Shown: positions 26,301 to 35,300 of the stretch, piece by piece
How positions within the stretch are numbered: position 1 is the first letter of the stretch
Layout of the letters: the number at the start of each line of letters is the position of its first letter
Assembly (NCBI RefSeq): GCF_030269925.1
Contig: NC_085128.1
Location: 10,666,501-10,730,500, forward strand
Length of the DNA stretch: 64,000 bases
Reading direction: 5' to 3'
DNA from: Bombyx mori
Taxonomy: Eukaryota > Arthropoda > Insecta > Lepidoptera > Bombycidae
Notes under the pieces: model-generated
The model's input: the letters and a program-made list of their open reading frames with translations, nothing else
What the model was told of the DNA's origin: nothing
Database searches by the model: none
Position numbers and translations under genes: made by a program

Positions 26301-29300
26301 GTAATTGTGTATGTATATAGTTTGATATATTATGTATTAGTGTTTATTTTTATTATTTTTATTGTTAATGTCTATAGTATAAATAATTAAATTAATTAGA
26401 TTGTACTCATCTACCCACTCATGTAAAGCTTTCCTTCTTTGAGAACGGTTAGCTGGTAGATAACTCAATTGTTGAGTTAAGCTCGCCATTTTTTATATCT
26501 TATCGCAATTACTGTATTATATTAACAGTGTGTACAAATAAAGAATAAAGAATAAATAAATTATCATTGTCTAATTATAATTGCATAAGTTGATAAAAAA
26601 TGCTATGCAATAGCTTTAGCGCGGCAGTTCCCGAGTGCCACACGTTTTTATTTTTATGCGAAATTTACGTATCAATAAAACGATGTGCTTTATCGATTAT
26701 TACGATGTCATTGCGAAAATCGTGTTCTTTGTACAAGTCGATAATATTATAATATGCACAAATAAAATAGATTGTACAGATATGTGTAATTAATCAAAGT
26801 GGTATTATATTTTGGAAATTTTGTTAATTGTTAATACAATTTTGCAGAAATCGTCGAAAAAATATTATAATTTAAAAATAAAACAGATCTATATACTCCT
26901 TCGACATATTTAAACAAAATGGAATGGTTTTCATCGCATCACAATAAAATAGTGTAGCGCATCACTTGAAAAAAGCTTAAACTAATTCTGTAAATGTTCT
27001 GAAGCGTACGAATAGTGTTTTATAGGAATAATAACGGTTCAAGATGACCGGTAAATACGTATATCACATCTAAAGTAATAAAAAGTTGACAGGACATGAC
27101 AGGCCCTTGACCAAACGATTTTTTTTAATCAAAGCTAAAATTTATAATTGTTAAAACGAATTCTGCTTCAGAATATAGGTAAACCCAAAAAAAATTTTTT
27201 AGTTTAAACATATCTTAATTATAATGTAGGTCATGGCTGCCTCCAATCGTGAAAACAGCTGAATATATTGCTCGCTAGTGAAACTGTTTGGTTAGTAAGC
27301 ATGCTCTTGTGTATCTTATCGTTTATCGCGATGTAATCAAACTCTTGGTTAATTAAATCACAAGTGGCTACAAACCGATTAAAACTCTCTTTGTCCTATT
27401 GATCAATCTATTTTAAGTTATCATTTTCACTTATCTCGAGGATTTGACCGATCGAGTTCTCTTACGTACACGACTTCGCTTTAGAATAATAGACAAAACA
27501 TTATTCCAATCAAACTCTCGAGATATGTATGTATGTATAATACTTGTTGTCATTGATAAGTGCTCGCGTGCAAAAACACGTATATACTCTTGGACTATTG
27601 TGTTTTTTTTAATTTCCTAATTAAAAAGAAATTGTGACTTTTTCTATTTTTTTTAAATTTCTTACCAAGCAATCCACGGTCCTATTTTGATTTGTAATTA
27701 AAAAGTTTGGTCTCAATTTGGACGTTGATAGTAACATACATTTATATATATTTATAAATAGTGTATATCAATAACATTTAGCAATTATTCCTAACATAGT
27801 AAACATGTTGAAAACTATTAGAGAAAGATGCTGAACCATGAGAAGCCAAATACTAATAAGCTATACAATTTTTTATAGATTTGAGTCGTCATCAAATCAA
27901 TATAACCTTTGAAATACATGTTGCATAACAAAAGCATACGTAAAACTTGTATTAGATCTCCAACACGGTAACCATTCAAGGTAAAATTTATAAATATTTA
28001 CTGACTACAACTTTTCCGGCTTATGTCCGTGACGTCACAACAGAACGTTAGCGATTTCAGGCTTTATTCCATAGGCTGGTTCCTTATCGCTTGTCACCAC
28101 ACCCACATCATAGTTGACGTCATTAGAAGATGCGTTTCTCTCTTTATACTCAACCGCTTATAGTTTAATTGAATATTTATAATTACAATTACTAATTATG
28201 TAGTGACGTATAGTATTGAATAATGTCAATTTGTTATAAGACAACATTTTATATAGGTAAATAAGAATGAATCATACAGTCGCAATGGTTCATCCCATGA
28301 AAACATTTTCAGTTAAGTGCGGATTCAACAGCCCACTGACCTAATGGCATGTTCTACTTTAAGAATAAATGGCCAATATTTTAAAAATATTACGTTATTC
28401 GATAAACATTGTAAGCGTTAATTAACAGACATTCAGTTCTTGTTCGTTTTTTTTTTATACTACGTATTTTAGATAACTTTCAGTTCCATTGTAATTATAA
28501 TTTTGTTAAAATGCAATTACGACTATGAACATTTTCTAATATTTTCATTTATTAAAAATAAGCAGTGAAGCGGTTAATTGGTTTTACTAGTGGTAGGCCG
28601 TCTTGTGATCCTGCACGGATAGGTATCAACCACCACCCTGCCTATATCTGCCGTGAAGCAGTAATGCGGTTTGAAGGTCGTTGTACTGTAAAACTGAGAC
28701 TTAGAACTCATGTCTCAAGGTCAGGGGCAACATTAACGCTTTTGATGTCCACCTAACACCGGTTACCACTTAACACCAGGATGACCGTGAGTTCACAGCA
28801 AAAAAAAAGCCTATAAACAAACAAATAGGACTTATAAAATTAAATATACTACCAATTTATGAGATCGAAAATTCAATTGAACCGGATTAACGGATTTCTT
28901 GCTCTTCAAATCGGTACGCAAAGCTGCTTACCAACAGAAATAGGCAGGACGGCAGCATATGCATGAAGATAATTCTGATAAAATATTACGTCAACATACT
29001 CCGTTGAATAACTTTAAAGATAACAGAACAGTAAACAGATGAACTTTCGTGAAAACGGATAAAAGGAGACGTTACAGATTATATCAACAGATCGAAGATA
29101 AAATAGACACGATTCATGGTACATAATGATATGGTAAGCAACGGCGCCAGCGATATGAGAATTCTATAACCAAAATGTTATTGTTCGCGCTTTCAAAGAA
29201 ACTCGTGCGTCAAAGTCTTCCAATCAATAGATGCTTCTTCATCTATATTAATATTGAAATGTTTGGTTATAGGTTACTAGATCACGCGAAAGTGGCTGAA

Positions 29301-32300
29301 CCAATTTCGAGAAAATTTTTTTGATAGTCTGGATTAGCACTTAGGATACGTTGATCGCATATATCTGCTATAATGAATTAGTACAGTGTGTTAGTTTTTT
29401 CGTGATTTTAGGTATCAACAACCCCACAGATCGACTGGAGTCATCCAGATTATCACACAGGAAATTCCTTATCCCAGGAAAATACAGTATTTTTCAATTT
29501 CCGTGTAATATAAATTTAACATGGCTAAAGAAACCACGGCGTTTAGTAATTAGATTAATTAGTAGAATTTATTATTTAAAACTAATTAATAATTTATGTA
29601 TTAAGTTCTGCAGAAAAAACAAAAACTGACTGCTTTAGAAGATTTGTTCATAAATAGAACATTTAGATATTTTCGTTCTAACTTACAAGTTTATATATCG
29701 TGTATGTACTAAGTACATAAGAGTATATAGGCGATACAAAGGCGTAAAAACAAAATTTAATTTTGTTTTCACAAATTGTCATTTACATTTATTGCGATAA
29801 TTTTTATCAAGAATACCAGTTATAACCAAACTAAGCGAAAAAACACAACCACAAGTATATTTTTGTTTAAAAGTAGATAAGTAAGTAAAAGGCAATTTTA
29901 AATTGACGTAGAAATGAGAAGTGGCGTAAGATCATGTGAAAACCTAATAAGAACGATGTACTCAATAATTGAATATAAATATTTGTTCAAATGCTAAAAG
30001 TTACATCACACCACATGGCTAACAAATTTTAATCGAATATTCGGTCCCTATTCCACAGACATTATCTTGTTGCCACGAGGGATTCGTGTCTGTTTTTTTG
30101 TACTTAATCGAATAATTATCACATTAATAGCCCATAATCTATTGTGTTACCATTCATACAAACACATTTTTACATCACTGATGTTCGTTTATCAGAAAAC
30201 GATCAATAACCATATTAATTTCACAACCTTGGTGATACGATTTCATTGTCGTAAGAGTCTAGAGAACTTAACAGCGGCAGACGTTTTGACCGGATAAAAG
30301 CGATAAAATCAGGATACTGTAAATTGAAGCTCGCTTTATCAGCAGTCAGTCGTAACCCACCGAAACCGAATAAGAAATTCAAGAAGTGTCCGCGCTCTGT
30401 GACTGTTCATAATTATAAAGAAAATATAAATAGAATATCAAAATTTTCCTTCGGGATACGCAGAAACTAGCATCCTGAATGGATTCAGATCACATGGAAA
30501 ACGCGATACTGGGAAAGCGATATTTTTGTAGTTTTCAAGACTATGACGACACAGGCAGCCACTATACTAATCGAAGCGCGCTGAAGCGCACGGCTCAGTG
30601 TTGCGATAGCGCTCGTAGATAGCGGACGTTTTTGTGCACATTAAACTAAATTACAATAAATCGGAAGATTATCTCTGCGATTTCAGTTTTTAATTTCTTA
30701 ATATTATTTCGTTGTGAAATGCGCGTGTGCGCCGAGGGACAAAGCTTTCGTTCGGGACCGGCCCGTTGGTTGCGGATTCGCGCGGCGACATTGACGAATT
30801 CAATCGAAATGTTGCATTTCCAGTTCAAGAGGATGCTGAACAAGGAGCTGAGCCACTTCTCAGAGTCCAGCAAGTCCGGCAATCAGATCTCCGAGTATAT
30901 CTGCTCCACATTTTTGGGTAAGAAAAACTGTTTTTTAATTTAGTTACATTATGTTCATTAGTTTTTTAATCTATATTATAACTTTTTTTTTTATTACTTT
31001 GGTGGGCGGGCGAGCTCACGGCCCACCTGATGTTATGTGGTTACCGGAGATCTACAACAGCTGCCCTCCCTTCAAACTGAAACGCATTACTGCTTCTCGG
31101 CGGAAACAAGCAGGGTAGTGGTACCTACCCGTGCGGACTCACAAGAGGTCCTACCAGTACCAGTAATTACGCAAATTATAATTTTGCGGGTTTGACTTTT
31201 ACTACATGATGTTATTCGTTCATCGTGAAAATCAATCGTGAAAATTTGTGAAGTACGTGTTTCATTAGAAAAATTGGTAGCCGCCAGCGGGATTCGAACA
31301 CCGGCGCATCGCTAGATACGAATGCACCGGACGTGCGTTGATTATCATTAAAAGTGCTGATCGAATAATAACTAAGCAGGAGCTTAACAACGAAACTTCG
31401 GCAGCCTATGAGAGCTTCATCGTTAAGTCTCATCATAGTCGGCTACTCTGGCAGAGCAGTTGTGGTCATATGGAATCCTTGTTTATTAAGCCCTTGATTC
31501 TCCATAGTTCGCGAACTGAGGCTTGGCTCGTTAAGTGTACTCGTATACTAACTATTAGTCTAATTATTTATTGGTAAAGTCTTGTTAACTAGCCGATTAG
31601 ATGCCGTTAGGTAATTATTGTAATTAATAATTAGGTACTTTCCTTTTGAAAATTAATTTGCCGACAACATTAACAAATAAAGAAAAGACGTGGTTCGTAA
31701 ATTAAATATATGTACATACAAACGAACCTTTTTTTTAAAAGACCGTAAACAAATATCGTAATTTCAAAGTAAAGCATTTCAACGTCCCTTCTTATTATAT
31801 ATAAAAGCACGGCGAGGCGAAAAAAATAAATTACCAAATCAAACGTACAAACGTTGAAAGTTACAAATGAGGATGATGGATGTTAAGAAGGAAATTTAGG
31901 CTTTTTTTTTTTATTTCCCTAGATTTTTGGTGCCGAGCCCATGAGCTCACTCATTGTTACGTTTTTACTGAAGACATCACAACGTCAATGTTGCTAAACG
32001 CCTTCAGACATGAGTTCGAAGTCTCCATTCCAATGTGGATCGACTTTCTAACCCTTCAAATCAGAACACATGACTGCTTCGCGCTACATACCCCGGTCAC
32101 CGTCCTCGCCGAACCCGTCGCTTGCGACGAAGGGCTCGACGAGCGAATTAACCCATAGGCACAGCTCACTGAGTTTCTCGCCGGATCTTCTCAGTGGGTC
32201 GCGTCTCCGATCCGGTGGTAGATTCTGCGAAGCACTGCTCTTGCTACGGTCAGCGTTAGCAACACTCCGGTTTGAGCCCCGTGAGCTCACCTACACACGT

Positions 32301-35300
32301 TAGGGCGAAGCTGAAATAGCCTCTCAAGGCTATCAGCATAGGTAAAAAAAAACCTAGCCGTGCGGGCTCACAATACCACCTACCACCAATAATAACCGTG
32401 CATTTTCATAAATTAAGCGTTCGTATGAATCCGTGACCTTTTTATTTTGACGTCAGCATGTTGTTACGACCCTCGCCTGCCCCGCGCCAAGGGGATGACA
32501 GCGCCCCCATTCGTTTACTTTCATTAATTAACAAACATTCGTACTGCAAACTAATCGATAGAGCTCTAAACATGACTCCGCTAAACGCTTAGGTTAATGT
32601 TACCGTTATATTTGAGTCCATAACATTGCACTTATTTCCGTAGCGCGTATTACGCCTTCCGGTTTGAAACGTGCGCCTGCATGACACAGTCTAATTGAGA
32701 CATCGACCACATCAGCCTCAAGGGCTCACAAAATACCATAAGCGCTGCCCACAAATAAGATATCTGATACAATTAATTTGCTTGTATCATAATGTGCTTA
32801 GTATTTAAGACTCTTCCTAAAACGTGATCGAAATATAATGATGGCACGCTTTTGAAACGTTTATAAATTGAAAACCCGAAACGATCGTCCCAAACAAATA
32901 AAATAGCAATTAAAATATAGATTAGGTTAATCGCTTTGACACTTTTCATTGAAACTGAATTTGGCTAGCTTTCTAGCGTGTGTTAATTATTTACGTAATA
33001 GGAGATAAAACCAATTTTCAATTTTCCCATTACTAAAAATATGTTTTTTTTCGCACCGAAAATATTCTTATGGGCTAGTAAAACACCGAATCATATTCTG
33101 TCGATCTAACTGTATACACTTCTTTTACCATAGAATGAAATGCCTTCAGATCCTTTCGAATTATTACTTTTATTGCATTAGATGAGCAAATAATCTCACG
33201 GTCCACGTTGAAATATCGTTGCAAATACTACTTCACAGCAGAAATACATTAGATTGTAATCCGAACCACTCCGAACAACAGTGGTATTCTATACTAATAT
33301 TATAAAGAGGAAAGATTTGTTTGTTTGTTTGTTTCGAATAGGCTCCGAAACTACTGGACCGATTTGAAAAATTCTTTTTCCATTAGAAGCCGACATTGTA
33401 CCTGATGAACATAGGCAACTTTTTTTATTATTATTTTTTTTTTTTTTTGTTTCATGTGTGTTTTAATGTTTCCGAAGCGAAGCGAGGGCGGGTCGCTAGT
33501 ACTTAAATAAACTAATATTTTTATTTTAAAATCAGTTTTCACATTGTAATCGAAGCACAAGAAAGCAATTGATATTTACATTTGTATGCGTGAAAATTAA
33601 AGCTCAAATATATTTATTATGTAAGTGAAATGAATTCAGTTTAATTTGATTTTAAACATGATATATTTTTTATTAAATTAAATTTGATTTTAAACACACT
33701 TCTTAGTCGATTCTCCGATATATTTTTTGTCGTAAAGGTGCTCTCAGTTTTTGTGACGGTTATGATGATTGCGACCGAAGTATCTTTTTGTATTAAAACA
33801 CAAAGGTATAATGATAATAAATGTCATTTCACTCGTTTATGATATAATATGAAATCTCAAGAGAACCGGTAATAAGTGCTGTTCAATTTTATAAAAATTG
33901 TCTTTATATACTTGTGTGTTCAATAAATGAATGAACAGTTAATCATTCGATGAAACCGCTAGATCCCGCTTTCAATCCGGAAGGCATAACTACTTTGCGT
34001 CGGATATCGGCAGTTAAACATAATCTATTTAATTGCTTCAATGGCCATCAGTTAACGAGCCTATTGAGAGAGTAATTAATTGATGGAACGATATTACAAT
34101 AGATTAGTGTTTTTTCTATATAATACCCCTCTTTTACCTGCAAATAAATAAGTAATTAAGATATTTTTAATTTAAAATCAATAAACTGTTTTGATTATTT
34201 ATTCAAAAAAAAATGTTTTTAAATATTATTAATACTCTATAATATATATTAGGAATTTTGTCGCTTAGTGTCTATTCGCTTCTTATGTATCCTATCACAT
34301 ATTACAAACAAAAGTACATAATAATTATGTACATAATAAAATATTTTAGCGTCGTAATTTGTTAATATTAAAAATTTATAATTTCACAAGTTAACAAAAT
34401 ACATTTTAAATGGCCACACGAAGAATTGTGCATAATGTTTACTAACAGGATTAATTGTATGTAAAGTGGACGCTTAGTAGGTTACATTTACGCCACACTC
34501 GTATCAAACTGATTACCACGGGAATCTTAATATTATAATGCAGAAGGATTAGAACAATATTATATGTATACTGCGCCGTTTCACAACAGTACCTACATAC
34601 ATATTTCATTTCCAAAATTATAATAATACTAGCCGTACTCGCCCGCTTCGCTGCGCATTTAAAATTAACATTATTATTTATTGTCATTTTAATATTAGGG
34701 AGTCCAACACTCATATAAATATTAGCCTATCCACTAAGTACATGTATTTTCTACATGAATACCAAGTTTCAAGTCAATCGGATGCATGGTTCAGTAGTTA
34801 TAACGGAACATCCGTAAAAACCACTGTAGATTTATATAATATATTAGTACAGATTCGTTGAAAAGTTCACGGGCGTGAAGTTTCCTTATTAAAATTTTAT
34901 AATAGTTACGAATTTAATTAAAAACAAAAGTCTCGGTTTATCATCATTACATGATCGATTACATTTATCTATCTATAGGAACATACCCTGACCTAGAATC
35001 GTATCAACAAATTATGAACGCTTTACAACAATATTTCGCCCACTTTCGTTTTTGACATCAATACCTAATGACACGGTTTTGTAACGCAACAAATATGAAA
35101 CTAATATTTACCTTACGCTTAGATCGTATAATAAAAACGAAAAAAAGTAATCGAAACTTCTTATTATTCATTCTAATTGTTTTTTCTCAACTTTTACTGA
35201 TAGAATACTTGTCTTGGTCCCTTTCAGACAAACAACAGGAGCTTGACTTACCATCCTTACAAGTCGAAGAAACTTCGGAACGCGGCGCCAAGAAAAAGGA

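Larger units (their letters stand above)
25755..26635. mobile_element. repeat block: LINE remnant flanked by GCTATGCAATAGCT palindromes
   Basis: AGCTATTGCATAGCTTTTAT at about 25773 and its inverse GCTATGCAATAGCTTTAGCG at about 26603 bracket a LINE remnant and a CpG-rich stretch. This suggests an insertion inside an older element. Confidence 0.4.
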
